Source of the DNA: Gnetum montanum
Lineage: Eukaryota > Streptophyta > Gnetopsida > Gnetales > Gnetaceae
DNA: 64,000 bases
Assembly: GCA_015680685.1 (NCBI GenBank)
Contig: MNCI01016050.1
Location: 412,207 to 476,206 of the forward strand
Direction: 5' to 3'
Part shown: one piece after another, positions 22,501 through 34,416 of the stretch
Position numbering within the stretch: position 1 is the stretch's first letter
Layout of the letters: each line of letters begins with the position of its first letter
Program-made: the position numbers and the translations under genes
Notes under the pieces: model-generated
What the model was told of the DNA's origin: nothing
Seen by the model: only the letters and a program-made list of their open reading frames with translations
Databases searched by the model: none

Positions 22501-23330
22501 TCATCAAGTTTAGGACTAGTAAGATCATATTAATCAATTTTGACATTTATGGTTTCCTCCACCATATTTTTTCTTTTGTTAAACATTCTATATGCTCTAC
22601 TAACTAGATAATATCCCAAGAAAACTCCCTTATCAGTTTTTGCATCAAACTTCCTCAAGTTATCTTTATCATTCAGAATATAGCATTTTGAACCAAAAAC
22701 TTGAAAATAAGATACTAAAGGTATTCTTACTAGAACTTTGTTGGATACATAATAGGCAGTGTTGATGGCTTTAGCCCAAAAGTGATGAGGAAGACTTTGA
22801 AAATTTCATATTATCCTTCTCATCTCATTCAAGATCCTATTTTTCCATTTAGCTACACCATTTTGTTGAGGAGTTCTTGCAACAAAGAATTGATGTAGAA
22901 TGTCATTTAGTTGACAAAATTGTTTAAATTTTACATTTCTAGGCTCACCTCCATTATCACTTTTGATAACTTTAATACCATATCCTTTTTCTTTTTGGAT
23001 CTAATTACTAATTCTCAAAAAATGATTAAACACCTCATCTTTGTGATACAAAAAAGCAACCTAAGTAAAATGAGAATAATCATCAACTATGATTAAAAAA
23101 TATCTCTTCTTTCCTAAGCTAAGAGTTTGAATTACACCAACCACATCCATATGAAGTAGATCTAAGGGACAAGTGGTAGAAATACAATTTTTCTGATCAT
23201 ATCTTACCCTCATTTGTTTCCCTTTTTGACGGGCTTCACATGTATTTAAGTTGAAATCTTTAAGCTTAAGGAGACCATGAACCATTTCTTTAGATACCAA
23301 GGTTTCAAGAATTTTCTTGTTTATGTGGCC
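22500..23330 (-). pseudogene. integrase of element G
   Basis: On the minus strand the gag-pre-integrase block (HGLLKLKDFN, CEARQKGKQ) precedes the core. The first catalytic Asp is in HMDVVG (codon 23147) and the second in SDNGGE (22961-22944). The third catalytic Glu is replaced by Lys in the NGVAKWKNR block (codon 22850-22848), consistent with a G-to-A change. A GKEY-like C-terminal region with FGSKCYILND follows. The enzyme would be inactive as read. Confidence 0.85.
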
Positions 23331-23429
23331 TAGTTTCCTATGCCAAAGACATGTATCATCTGCATAGCTTACTAAACACTTAAATTCAAGGTTAGTAGAA
23401 TTTCCAAAAATAGTACTATATACATTTCC

Positions 23430-23950
23430 TTTCCTTGATCCTTATAACACAACATTTCTAGTAGATAAATCTTGTATTTTACAACTATCTTTTGAAAATG
23501 TAACATTAAAATTGAAGTCACAAAGTTGACTCAGATGAAGAAGATTATGTTTTAACTCATCAACAAAAAACACTTTGTTCACAATAGGTAATCTCTTACC
23601 TTTTACTCCTATGGTACCAATACCTGTTATGGATGCTTCCATGTCATCTCCAAATGTGATTGTACCACAATTTTGTTTTGTGAAGTGGATGAAGTAGGAT
23701 TTTTCACCTATCATGTGCCTTGAACATCCACTATCAATATGCCATGTGCTAGCCTTATCATTAGAGAGGGTAATTTGTGTAATCACATTCTTTTCAATCT
23801 TTCCTTCTTTCTCTCTCCAACCCTACATGGTTTTCTTTCTAGGCTAGTTTGCAAAAACCAAGAATGGTGATGCATTCTTAGATAACAATAAGCTTGAACA
23901 TGAGCATATTTATCACAATAGAAACATTTCATGTACTTTGATCTAGAAGA
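23430..23950 (-). pseudogene. gag zinc knuckle and protease of element G
   Basis: A CCHC knuckle (C-x2-C-x4-H-x4-C) is encoded at 23926-23885 on the minus strand. Protease follows in the open stretch 23786-23442, with WHIDSGCSRHM (Asp-Ser-Gly codons 23735-23727), a GIGTIGVKG block and LLHLSQLCD, all typical copia protease features. Gag upstream of the knuckle is mostly missing: the gag start near 24380 (MEGTLSI) is soon followed by unrelated frame. Confidence 0.85.
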
Positions 23951-24407
23951 TTTTCCAAACCTGGATGAATGCTATTTTTGATTCTTGGGTTTCTCCAAAG
24001 AGCTCTTGTTCATCTACTCAAACATTCTTTTCAGTTTTTGAACCTCAACCCTAAGGTTTGAGGTTTTCCTTTTGAGGTAAGAGCATATCATCAAGAATTT
24101 TGATTTTTATTTCTTTGTCATGTAAAGCATCTTTTATTTTAATGCAAAAATTTTGGAAAGAAAGAATGCTATGACAAAATGTTTCATACCTATCTTCAAA
24201 AGAAGCATCATTTTGATAATCACAAGAATTGTTAACTTTACAAGTATAGTCTTCTATCTTTCTAAATGTAATTAAGGAAATAATATACATACCTTGATAA
24301 AATAGATGATAAATGGATTAAATACACTAGTTGATACTGTCTATTAGGATGCATCTGATGCTAAGTGTCCCTTCCATGTTCACTCTTGAAGAGAGTAAGA
24401 GTACTAG
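23951..24407 (-). pseudogene. residual gag of element G
   Basis: On the minus strand the leader after the PBS contains a gag start at about 24380 whose context (AAGAGTGAAC ATGGAAGG) matches the gag start of element K at 62844. Only about 16 codons are readable before a stop, then a coiled-coil-like open stretch 24290-24051. The normal gag is over a kilobase longer, so most has been deleted. Confidence 0.55.
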
Positions 24408-24419
24408 GCTTTGATACCA
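24408..24419 (-). promoter_or_regulatory. primer-binding site of element G
   Basis: The minus strand reads TGGTATCAAAGC two bases inside the 5' LTR. It differs by one base from TGGTATCAGAGC, the initiator-Met tRNA complement used by most Ty1/copia elements. Confidence 0.85.
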
Positions 24420-24421
24420 CT

Positions 24422-25513
24422 TGAGGATCATTGAACTTAGAAAGTGGGGAATGAATAAGTTTCCTAAATAAAACTTGAAGATACAAAGCACACACATCAA
24501 ATTTAACATGGTTCCCCAACTTGGGTAGTCAACACTCGGAGGGTAGCTCGCAAGCACACCTTCAAACTTTGTTGCTTTCAAAATGTGGTTGAAGATTCCA
24601 CATTGTGTATAGTCTTCAAATCCCACTCCAAAGTATTATACTACAACACTAATGACTCAACCCTGTAGGGTCCTATTAGGGCTTGAAAATTTGATTTCAG
24701 GGCTTCCATAACCTTTACAATCTTGAGCTTTACATCGAAGTATTGTATTGCAACACCAACAACTTAATCCTGTAGGATCCCAATAAGCTCAAGTACATCA
24801 ATCCTATAGGGAAATAAGAATAAGAATTACAAAGGATAATTGCAACTCAATTTGCTGATCCTTGTACAGTGAGGTACAACACACTTTACAAAGCCAAAAT
24901 GATAAGATAATGAAGAGCAACAAAGAATTCAATTATTAAAAATGATTATACAATGAATACAACAATGCTTTCACATTTTCCAATGCACATCAAGTGTTCT
25001 TATAGCTGCCATGTTTCTAAATCCATCTCAAAACTCATGCAACAACTAGGCAATAGTCATTAATAGTCATGGGAGATGTCTTTTTCATGCCTGAGATGTC
25101 TATCTAAATTTTCCTTCAATTCTAGGGAGATGTCTTTGTTTCCTGAATGACATCTTTTCGAAGTCTTCATTATGGAAGATGTCTTTGTCTTATGGAAGAA
25201 ATATTTTTGAACTTGGTCTGCATTTTTTAAAGACATCACTACCTCATGAAAGACACCTTTGTCTGAGAAAGATGTCTTGTTGTTTTTGAAGATGTCTTTA
25301 TTTGAGTTCACTCCAATTCTAACAAGACGTTTACTACTTTCTAGAGATGTCTTTCTTCATCTTTCTTTGTGTGATGAATCCTTTGTTCTTTGTCCATAAC
25401 CTTGCTCAATTCAAGTTCTTGTCCTACAAGCATAACAACTATACATACATACAAACAACCTTTATCCTCCAACTTTCTTAATATTTTGATATACCAAAAC
25501 CAAAAGGTACATA
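24422..25513 (-). repeat. 5' LTR of element G
   Basis: About 1.09 kb. The minus-strand start TATGTACC corresponds to TG with one mutation, and the end is TCCTCA. About eleven degenerate copies of the palindrome AAGACGTCTT occur at about 25080-25360, in U3. The part 24422-25090 is repeated at 20526-21190. Confidence 0.85.
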
Positions 25514-25518
25514 ATGAA

Positions 25519-26014
25519 TTCCCAAGGCTAAATTTGGTCTAATCTTACAAACTTTTTGCTAAACTCTTTTGATACTAGGGTCGAGTATGATGTTATGCTA
25601 CACCAAGCATGGGTCAAAACCTAGCATATCTTCATACGACCAAGCAAAGATCTTAATGTTTTCTTAGAGGACCTTGGTAATGTCTTGAGCTTGCTAAGGT
25701 TCCAGTGAGCAACTTAGTTTCAATGTTTTCTCATCACCACTATGTGTCATGATAGGAACCTCCACTAAAGAATCCTTAGTAATGTTGCCATCTTCAAGGT
25801 TAAGGGTTTTAACTAGATTTTTAGGCCATTCGAGAGGTTTTTCTATCAAGGCTATGTGGTTGACGAGGCTTTCAAACTCAAGATTTAAGTGATTGAGATT
25901 AGTAAATCATTCAACATCATTCTGAGGTTCACTTAGGTTCAGTTGTAAACTAATCTGCTTCTAATTATTCATATGCCAATCTTACATATCAACCATAAGC
26001 ACATTAAGTGGCAC
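25519..26014 (-). pseudogene. RT N-terminal part of element D
   Basis: The minus strand reads FAWSYEDMLGFDP near 25640-25600, a signature just upstream of the RT fingers in Tat-like Ty3/gypsy, preceded by an acidic linker (NITKDSLVEVPIM). It ends at the G insertion site. A plausible splice acceptor (TTTTACATAG) ends at 26015, immediately before it. Confidence 0.8.
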
Positions 26015-26299
26015 CTATGTAAAATGATCAAATAATACCAAAATAATAAAAAAATACTTCAGTAATAATGCATGAATAAGCCAAAACACATTGCATTAAT
26101 GGTCAAAAAAGGTTTAGATAAGGCCACTAAGGTTACAAGAGGTAGGTAAAACAAATGGGATGAAATGAAGGCCAAATAAGATCAAATGAAGTCCAAATGA
26201 GGGTAAAATATGGTCAATGTTTGTCAATTAGGGTTAGATTTTACCAATTTTTTGCCATAGCAGGCCATAGTTAAAGGCTATAAAGTTGATAGATGAATC

Positions 26300-28720
26300 T
26301 AGGAATCAAATGATGTTGTTTTGAGGCTATTTAAGGTAAAAAATCAGGCTATTTTTGGGCTCCCACGTTGGACCCACACTGGGCAGTGTGGGTGGGGTGA
26401 GCCCAAGCATGGATAGGTTGGAAATGTGATTTTCTAGATTGACAATGATTAGTTTTAGGGTCTTGATGGTCTATATGGTTAGTGTAGTGGATTGTGGATG
26501 TAGATTTATTGATTCTAGTATCAATTTGATCTTTTGAAAGTTATAAATACAACTTGAAACTATCATCCAAGTTGGGACTATGCAGGCCAACATGGCCCTA
26601 GTGTGGGTACATGGGAAAAATTGAGTTTATGGCATCCCAAGGTTGAAATTGGTGTTCTATTTAATTTCCAAGGTAATGTAGGGTTATGAGGGTTGGAACT
26701 AGTGAGTTCGAAGCTAAAATATGCAAACAAAAGTGGGTTTTGGGGTCTTACCCCCAGACCTATGTTGGCCATTGTAGCTAGGAATGGCCTTAGCATGGAT
26801 GAGCAAAATATGATGTTTTTGTGATCAAAATAGGGTCAAATTATAGATATGTTTAAATTTTTGAGGTTGCATACTTCCACAGTCAAGTTTTGAGGTCATT
26901 TGGTGGAGGTTATGGTGGTGAAACCTCTTTGGGGATCCAATTACATTATAGCCATGTTGGCCAATGTGGGGCTATAGCATTCTTTAGCATAGTTACACTT
27001 GATTTTTGGTTCTTGGTAAGTTCTAGAGACAAATTGACCAAGTTTTCAAACTCCTAGGGTCACTAGTATTCATGGTTAGGGTTTAGGCTTGTAATTTTCA
27101 ATGTTGAGGGTTATTTGAATCTTAGCATTGTCATATCCCCTTAGAGTACCTTAACTAGTGTAGTCCTAGCATGGATGAGCGGATATGATGATTTTTTTTA
27201 CCATTTTTTGACTTGATTTTAAGGTTTGTATAGGTCCTAAAGGTCTCAACAAAGTTCTAGGCTTCCCAAGTCAAATTATGGGTTTTTTTGGAGTGTTGAA
27301 AGACTAGAAAAAGTAGTCTTAGGCCTTAACCATGCTAGAGGCACACTGGCTAGCATGGTTGGGAGTGACCCTAATGTGGATGGACAAGGCATGACACTTT
27401 TATGGCTAAAACAAGGAAAAATTGTAGTTGGTTTTAAGGCCTTGAGGTTTTAGGCTTACCAAGTAGAGTTTTAGGTAGTTTGGTATCTTAGGGGACTGGT
27501 AGAAGTGATCAAAAACCTTACCCATGCTAGCTAGTGTGGCTTTGGCCTTCTTTAGAATGTGTGCACTTGGATTTTGGCTTTTGGAAGGTTTTTGTGTAAG
27601 ATCAACCAAATTCTTGAGTTCCTAGGGTTGCTAGTGTCAATGGTTAGGATTTAGTCTTAAAATTATCAAATTTGATGGCTTTTTGATGGTCTGTGTAGTC
27701 ATCCCCCTTGGGCTATGTTCGCTATGATAGCCCTTACTTAGATGGATGGGAAATGATAGGTTCTTACCATTTTGACTTAGTTTCTTGAGTTTTGATAGTC
27801 TTTAGAGGCTTCGGTAGGGTTTTAGTGTTAGAGGGGTGAGTTTTAGGTTGACTTGATGTATTTATGGGGTTTCTATGGATTTTCTTAGGGTACCCACATT
27901 GGCTAGTATGGGTGAGGGCTTCCTCAACATGGGCAAGGGGGGTGACATGAAAATTAACTTATTTTTGCTTGATTTTCGGTTATTGGAGACTTTGGGAAGA
28001 CATAGAGGCCATGATATGTTAATTTAGAGGTTATTTTTGGTATTTTATGATCAAATCCTACCCAACCATGTTGGAGCCACAATAGCCAACATGGTTGGGC
28101 TCTTCTCTAGCATGGATGCAAGGTTGGAGTTACCTAACTTTGCCTAGTTTTTTTTTTACAATTTTTGGATGACTGGGAACCCTAGGAAAATGCAAAGGCC
28201 AATAGATGCAATTTTGGATGTCTTTTATGATGTTTTATGGTCAAAACCCTACCACCCATAGTGGTCAACATGGATGGGATGCATCCCAACGTGGTTAACC
28301 CAAAACCAATGATTTTTGACACTTCAAGTTGGGTTTCAAGGATTTTGGGAATTGCCAAAGGCTTCTACTAGGGTTTTAGGCTTTACATGATTATTCTAAA
28401 GTTGAATTAAGGCCTAATTGGTGTTTGGAAGTCCCATTTTCCTTGAAGCCATGATGGTTAGCATGGTTACCCAAACTAACAAATTTTGTTAGGGGGATGG
28501 GTTTGGATTCCTCGATGCTTGGTTTTTCAATGTGTTAACCTTTGGTTTCCAATTTTGGCCTAGGAGGTTTTTAGGCTTTAATGTGTTAAGAATGGTGGCC
28601 AAACCCATGTTGGCTAGTGTGGGCAAGGTAGGTTTTGATGATGATTGAAATTTAGAGTTAATCACCAGGCTTTATGTAGCTTCAACCCCAACATAGATGG
28701 GGGTTTTGGTTGTGGATTTC
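26300..28720. repeat. degenerate tandem array, about 190-bp monomers, 12-13 copies
   Basis: A block of the type CCATGTTGGCTAGTGTGGG followed by AGCATGGATG recurs near 26380, 26590, 26765, 26955, 27150, 27340, 27525, 27715, 27900, 28070, 28260, 28450 and 28610, a spacing of about 165-210 bp. Between blocks are recurring GGTTTTAGG / TTGGTTTTTGG segments. Copies are strongly diverged. The same ATGTTGGC / ATGCTAGC motifs recur in D's LTRs and leader repeats. Confidence 0.7.
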
Positions 28721-28902
28721 ATTGCATTGGGATTCTTGGTGTTTTTCTTGGGAGGCACCTAGTGGGGCCATCCAAATTTAAACAATGTTTTCATTTTAAA
28801 CTTCCCACCTTCTCAACGTAGCTAGGACTTTTTCCTTTTGCACTCTCACTTTACTATGAGTTGAGTAAGTGAGTTTAGGCAAGGGGTTTTTTAAGGAGAT
28901 GC

Positions 28903-28910
28903 ATAAATAG
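28903..28910 (+). promoter_or_regulatory. TATA-like box upstream of antisense gene-like unit
   Basis: GCATAAATAGAGG lies about 200 bp before the first plausible ATG (29109) of the plus-strand unit. AT-rich surroundings make such motifs common, so support is weak. Confidence 0.3.
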
Positions 28911-29108
28911 AGGATTGGTATTAACTTGTAAATTTTGCAAAAATTATTTTACCAAACTCATTTTCTCAAGGCAATGCATAGGTAGAGAGCTATTCTAATA
29001 TTTTTTTGCTTCTACCCTACGAATTCTTAGCATTTCTTACCTATTCTTCCTTAAGGAGTAGCATTGGTCTTTAGATCTTGGAGATTTTTAGAGGTTTTTG
29101 CATTATTC

Positions 29109-32100
29109 ATGAAGATGTCAAAGAGGAGAGCAATCATATGCAAGAATCCTACCTTGAAGGATGCAGATGCTGTAGCCAAAGGGCTTTCACACCTACCGCA
29201 ATCCATATTGGGAGAAGGATCATCTTAAATGACTCCTAGGTACATAATTCTTGGTTGTTTTCTCATGTGTTTTTATAGTTTTCTTGCTTAGGGCCTAGGC
29301 ATTTTGCCTTGTTTTGGTTGGTGTATGACATGAAATTTGATTTTTTTAAAATCCTAAATTAGATCTAGGTCATGTTTACAAGGTTTTGGTTTTGGGATTG
29401 GTCTATGCCAAATTTGAAATTTTGCCCCAATCTTTTCTATGCATTTTTTGTAGCTTCCCGCCAAAAAGCAATGTCATTTTTGTATTTTTTCTTAAAACAA
29501 CTTGGAAGTTTTAGTTTCTATGGCTATGGGGTTGAGATAAATTATTCAATGGTTAAAATGGTGGTTGAGCCACTAGTTTCTGACTTCTAGTGATTTTTTT
29601 GTGAATTTTTCGATAAGCTAGTTCACGGGGAGGGGGGGTTTTCCAATTTGTTTACAAAAATGGCTAAGAAGTTTTGGTTTTTTTTTAGATTATAAGTTTT
29701 ATTTCACTATTTATCAATTCAAAGAGTTGTGGAATCATAGAATTATGATCCATGGTTAACTTCTTATGAATTTTTTTATGGATTAGTGTACAGTGAAATT
29801 TTTGATTTTTATGGTTTTACACCTTCAAAACTAGATAATGTTGACACCTAGAAAACTTTTTCCAACCAATGTCCCAAGTTACTAGGGATATTTAAAGTTT
29901 TGTGGGGGCTTTGGCATGAATTTTTGGTGTTTCAAAATTTTGTTTGGTATTTTTTTCTTAGTAATTTATTGTGGCCATTTTCTACAATCTGGGGGGTTTT
30001 GGAGATTTTCAAGGTTTTTTCTAGGTGATTTTATGAAAATTTTCCTAGGCTTGGTATTGCAACGTTAGTGTTAAATTTTTCCCTTTAGACTTAAAAAAAT
30101 TTTATTTGGTGTAAATTTGTAATTTTTGGTTGATGTTGACTATTCCATACAATTGCAGTTTTGACTATTGTAATTGTAAATCCTCTAGGCTATATGGACA
30201 GTGTTGGCCTATTTCTTGTAAATTTTTGTATGATGTTTAAAATTCCCATGGTTATTTACAAGTTTTATTTTAACTCCCAAAATTCATTTGAATTTTTTAA
30301 ATTTTTTAACTAGCCCCCTAGAGTTTTTACTGCATCTAATTTGATTGTAAACTAGGATTTCTAGTTGGAATTTTGTCAAATCCAAGTTGGGATTTCATGG
30401 CTATTACTATTGTAGGCAAGGTGTCAGTACAAGCCAATCCTCATGGTTTCAAAGCTTCTACATAAAGTTTTTGTAATTTTATGCATTTTTCACCATGAAG
30501 TAGCCATTAGTGTTCATTGGTTGTTTGACTTTTTCCTTAACTTCGTGTTAAGTCTTATTTTGGATTTTAAAGGTTGTAAGCGGTATACTTTGTAAGTGGT
30601 AATGTTGGTATTATGGCTATAGTTTCAACTAATTTTAATTTTTTAAGTGATCATTATGTTTTAGTTATGGTCATGTAAGGTTTTAATGGTTATGTTTGTG
30701 TTGTGCAGATTCTTTCTCAAGGCTCTTGTGCTATATTCACATACCAGGGCCCAACACCCCACCTTCCCATATGGTGCTAGAGTGTGGTTCATTGTGGTTT
30801 AGGCTAGTAGAAAATGAGTTACTATCCTTTCTATTGTAGAACTTCAATGTGATGGTGTGGTCACACTTAACTTATTTTACTAGTTTGATCATCAAATTCC
30901 TTTTTGATGATCTTGAAACACGTGCCAAGGATGAGATACTTGATGGCAAGTATACTAGAGGCACTTGCAAGCTATTCAAGATTTGGAACATGCTTGAGTT
31001 TGATCAGTATAATGCCAACAATACATTGTTAGTTGGCCACTATTTCAACACATTATTTCAGAATCCTCCTGGTATTGTTTATTGTGTGGAAGGGTAAGCA
31101 TGGTTTTGGCTTTTTTTTATTTTGGTTTATTGGTCTCATTAGGTTATTTGGTTTTAATAGCTTTTTTTTTTTGCTTGGATTAACATGCTTGTAGGTACAT
31201 GGTGAATGACCAAGGGTTTATCAAAGATGACTAGCTCTTGCCCTTGGCTCAAACAACATTGGGGATCTTAGTAAAAGCCCCATAGTGTAGCCCATAGTGG
31301 TGGAACAACTCAAAGGTGACCTTGGAAGATACACCACATGCTATGCCCAAGCCTATCAAATATGCATGGCCAATGGAATGGCTCATGGTTGGTGGGCTAA
31401 ATCAGATCTTGGTGTAGAAACATGTGTACCCCTTAGGACCTCCCAGCCACCTTCCTCATGCAGACAAAGTAAGGATGTGTAGTGTTATTTTAGTCTTTAT
31501 TTTGGTTTTTACCTTATGCAATGTTGATGTTTTCTAGTTATATGGTTATTTAGCTATCTTGGCTTTGATTGTTTTATTGGTTCTAATAGTGTTCTCCTAA
31601 GTGTTGTTTCTAACTAGTTATGTTTAATGTTTATTATATTACTTTGTTTGTTTTTTTCCTTTTAGTGTTATGTTATGTGCTCATGCTGAAGCTAATGAGT
31701 CATTTTTTATTATGGTGTAGGACCTACATCATCATCTACCATTATTTTTAGTGCTTAAAGATGCAATGAGGAGACACTTATCCTCAAGTTTGACAAGGTG
31801 AAGGTGGCACAGAATTATTTGGTTAACCAAGCACCTAGGGAGATCCAAACATGGATCACCAATGCATGATTTCTTGACTTGTTCATGGCTCCTATGAGAT
31901 GGTGAACATCATTGACTCTTTTAGTAAAGGAATAAAGAAATTCATCACTTAGGTCCATGGTGTTCGTATCACCTTGATCATTAGTGAGTCTACCTTTTAT
32001 TACCTCTTTGGCATTTCTTGTGAGGCGATCAAGATTGCTAGCAAGCTAGGGAATCATGTGGGCCATTGGGAGAAGGTGGAACAATTGCTAAACACCTGTT

Positions 32101-34416
32101 TCAACCACTTTGGATTGTCCTTGATTAGTTGTCAACTCATGGAGGCAAATGAGATGTACTTATTATTTTGGTCCTAGGCTTTCCCTAAGCTCTTGTCATA
32201 GAAGAAGGTGATAGGCATTAAGTAGGCATGGATCATAAAATAGGTCATCATGGAGGATGCTCAATTCAACTAGATTGCTCATTTGGCTTATGGGCTATTA
32301 GGGGAGACCCTAAAACTCTAGGAGAACCTTGACATGATACATCACATGCAATATGCATTCTTTGTAGTGTATCTTAGGAGGTTTGTGGAGTTCCTAGTGT
32401 TGCAGAGGGATGGATGATGGGTGTGCCAAGATCCATCCCAACTTTCTAAGCCTTGGATAACACATATCTTTCCAACCATGCAGGCTTAGAATCCACTAGA
32501 GTACGTTGGGGAATTGCTATCCATTACCACTAAGTATTTAAGTGGTGTTCATTATGCTTCCCTTGATAGCATGGGGATGGAGCTGCAAGTTGCCTAAGTA
32601 AATGTTGAGAAGACCAAGGATTTTCATGCTGAAGCTAATGGGGTAGCTACAGTGAATTTGAAGAGGCCTGCAGTGGAGGAAGTAGCACCAATTATAGAGT
32701 AGCCTATGAAGAGGAGGTTTGCAAGTGCATCACATGGTCATAGGTACATCTTATTTGTTCTATATTTAGGTTATCTTTGAATTTATGCTTAATGTATATG
32801 CCTATATCATTTTATTTTAGGCAAATCATGTTAAGTTATTCTATGTTTTGATTCCATTATTTTTGTAGATAAGCAACAAGAACTGGCAGCCCAAGGAGTA
32901 GCAATAGAGGTGAAGTAAAGATGCTTAGAGGAGGAGGTGCTACAATAACATAAGAATGAGGGATTATGCAATGTCACATTGGATGACCTCGATGCTATCT
33001 TTGATGGCTCATAGTTAGGTGATCCCCCTGCTATCATCTTAGATGATATCCCAAGTGCTTATGAACTTTGTTTTTATGTGTTGCATTCATATTTTCATTT
33101 TAAGCTTGGTTTTAACCATATGGACCATAGTTATGCTTGTTGTAGTTTCCAAACCTTAGTTAGGTGTCTTAACCTTGAAATTCTGCATGAAACCATGGGT
33201 AGAGGTTTCTAATAAAATGGAGTTCATGCTTATGATCACTAAGGATATAATCAATTGGTTGTATTAGGTTATCTTGATGTTGGTAAGAATCTAATTTTAC
33301 CTTGCTCTTAATCATTACTTCATATAGGTCTTGTGGTCATGTGGTCTTAGTGGTTAAGAAGTTTTTTGGTTATTCTTTATTTTTTAATGTGCATGTTTTA
33401 TTGTTATATTACTGGTAGTGCCTTAGGTTGGATGGGATTCTAATTGTGCCATGAAGATTAATGCTATGCCTAGCCTACCACTTGAGGTGGAAAATGTTCC
33501 ATGGAAGTTATAAGAAAAGGCCACTGAATGTGCATTTTCATGTGCTACAACTTCATGTGAATGACAATGTTCAAATGAGTTCCTATGGGAGAAAATGGTG
33601 GTGTTGTAAAGGGAGACTAAGAGATGGATTGAGGTAATTAGAGATCTCTAGGATTACAAGGGATTTGTGGAAGCCCAAGTGGCTAATAGGGAGTCCTTGT
33701 AGACTAAGGAGATTACATGGACATGGTATTGGAATGCCATTCATGGCAAGGTTTCTCTTATTAGAGAGGTTGCAAAGTAAAAGCTGCAAATGAACCTATT
33801 AGCCCCTAAGGATAGAGAGTGGAGGGACTATTGTGCCTGGGTCCTCAAGTGGGGTAGGGTACAAAAGGACTATAAGAAAAAGTATAAGGCTGAATGGGAG
33901 GCCTATCTTAAATTTTTGTAGGAGGAGTCCAAAGAATGACACAAGTTAGAGCTATTCATGAAGGGAATCTAGGTAGAGAGTGTCTTCAAACTATTCAAAG
34001 GCTCTCTAGTAGTGGCATACTTTCCAACTCATTAGCTTAGTATGGCTTCTGGGGAGGTGATTACAACTACATTTTCGTAGGAGCCACCTACATGGATTGA
34101 TATCAATAAGAGAAACATCCTAACAGGTAGTAATCTTAAGGATGTGGATTAGGCTGACATGAACAAAGACTAAATTTGCCATCATCTAGATGTTGGTCTT
34201 TAAAGCTTCCCCTTAGAGGAAACTACTCTAGATCCTTCCTAGGTTTTCTTGTTTTTTAATTAGTTATAATTTAGTTTAATTGTATTTATGGTTTAATTAT
34301 ATTGATTACTAACTATCCTTTTGTTATTGTGGTTGGTACAAGTACTAGGTGACATCGGCAGCCCTAAAGGTGAAGATGTTGGAGATGCTCCTCCTCCACC
34401 TCCAGAGGCACCTTAG
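29109..34416 (+). pseudogene. multi-exon gene-like unit antisense to element D, unknown family
   Basis: Possible first exon 29109-29239 (MKMSKRRAIICKNP start, one stop), donor AG|GTACAT at 29240 and acceptor GTGCAG at 30708. Exon about 30709-31093 is open except for one stop. Intron 31094-31194 is GTAAGC...TTGTAG, and its removal keeps the frame across a Gly codon. Further GT-AG candidates are 31469-31720 and 32744-32868. The last exon starts at 34349 and ends at TAG 34414-34416 with a GDAPPPPPEAP tail. The region 33590-34000 reads as a Trp- and Lys-rich, helical protein with stops at likely Gln codons. I do not recognise the protein. Antisense ORFs occur in Tat-lineage elements, but usually after integrase. 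Confidence 0.4.
31094..31194 (+). other. candidate spliceosomal intron, 101 bp
   Basis: The donor is AGG|GTAAGC at 31094 and the acceptor CATGCTTGTAG ends at 31194, preceded by a T-rich tract. The exon frame before it (TGT GTG GAA GG) continues with G TAC ATG GTG AAT after removal. Without splicing the frame hits TAA at once. Frame preservation is the main support. Confidence 0.55.

Larger units (their letters stand above)
20526..25513 (-). mobile_element. Element G: Sirevirus-like Ty1/copia retrotransposon in D's RT gene
   Basis: On the minus strand, with a perfect 5-bp TSD ATGAA at 20521-20525 and 25514-25518. Removing G and one TSD makes the D RT frame continuous (a GIH codon run joins GEITKL), which confirms both ends. 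The order gag knuckle, protease, integrase, RT, RNase H on the minus strand is the Ty1/copia order. The initiator-Met-type primer-binding site and palindrome-rich U3 resemble Sireviruses. The 3' LTR has lost most of U3, and gag is largely deleted. Confidence 0.88.

Noticed and set aside
25060-25360. Regularly spaced GATGTCTT words as a possible CRISPR-like array
   Set aside because: Spacing is irregular, the repeats are about 10-bp palindromes, and the place is a plant LTR; they are U3 motifs.
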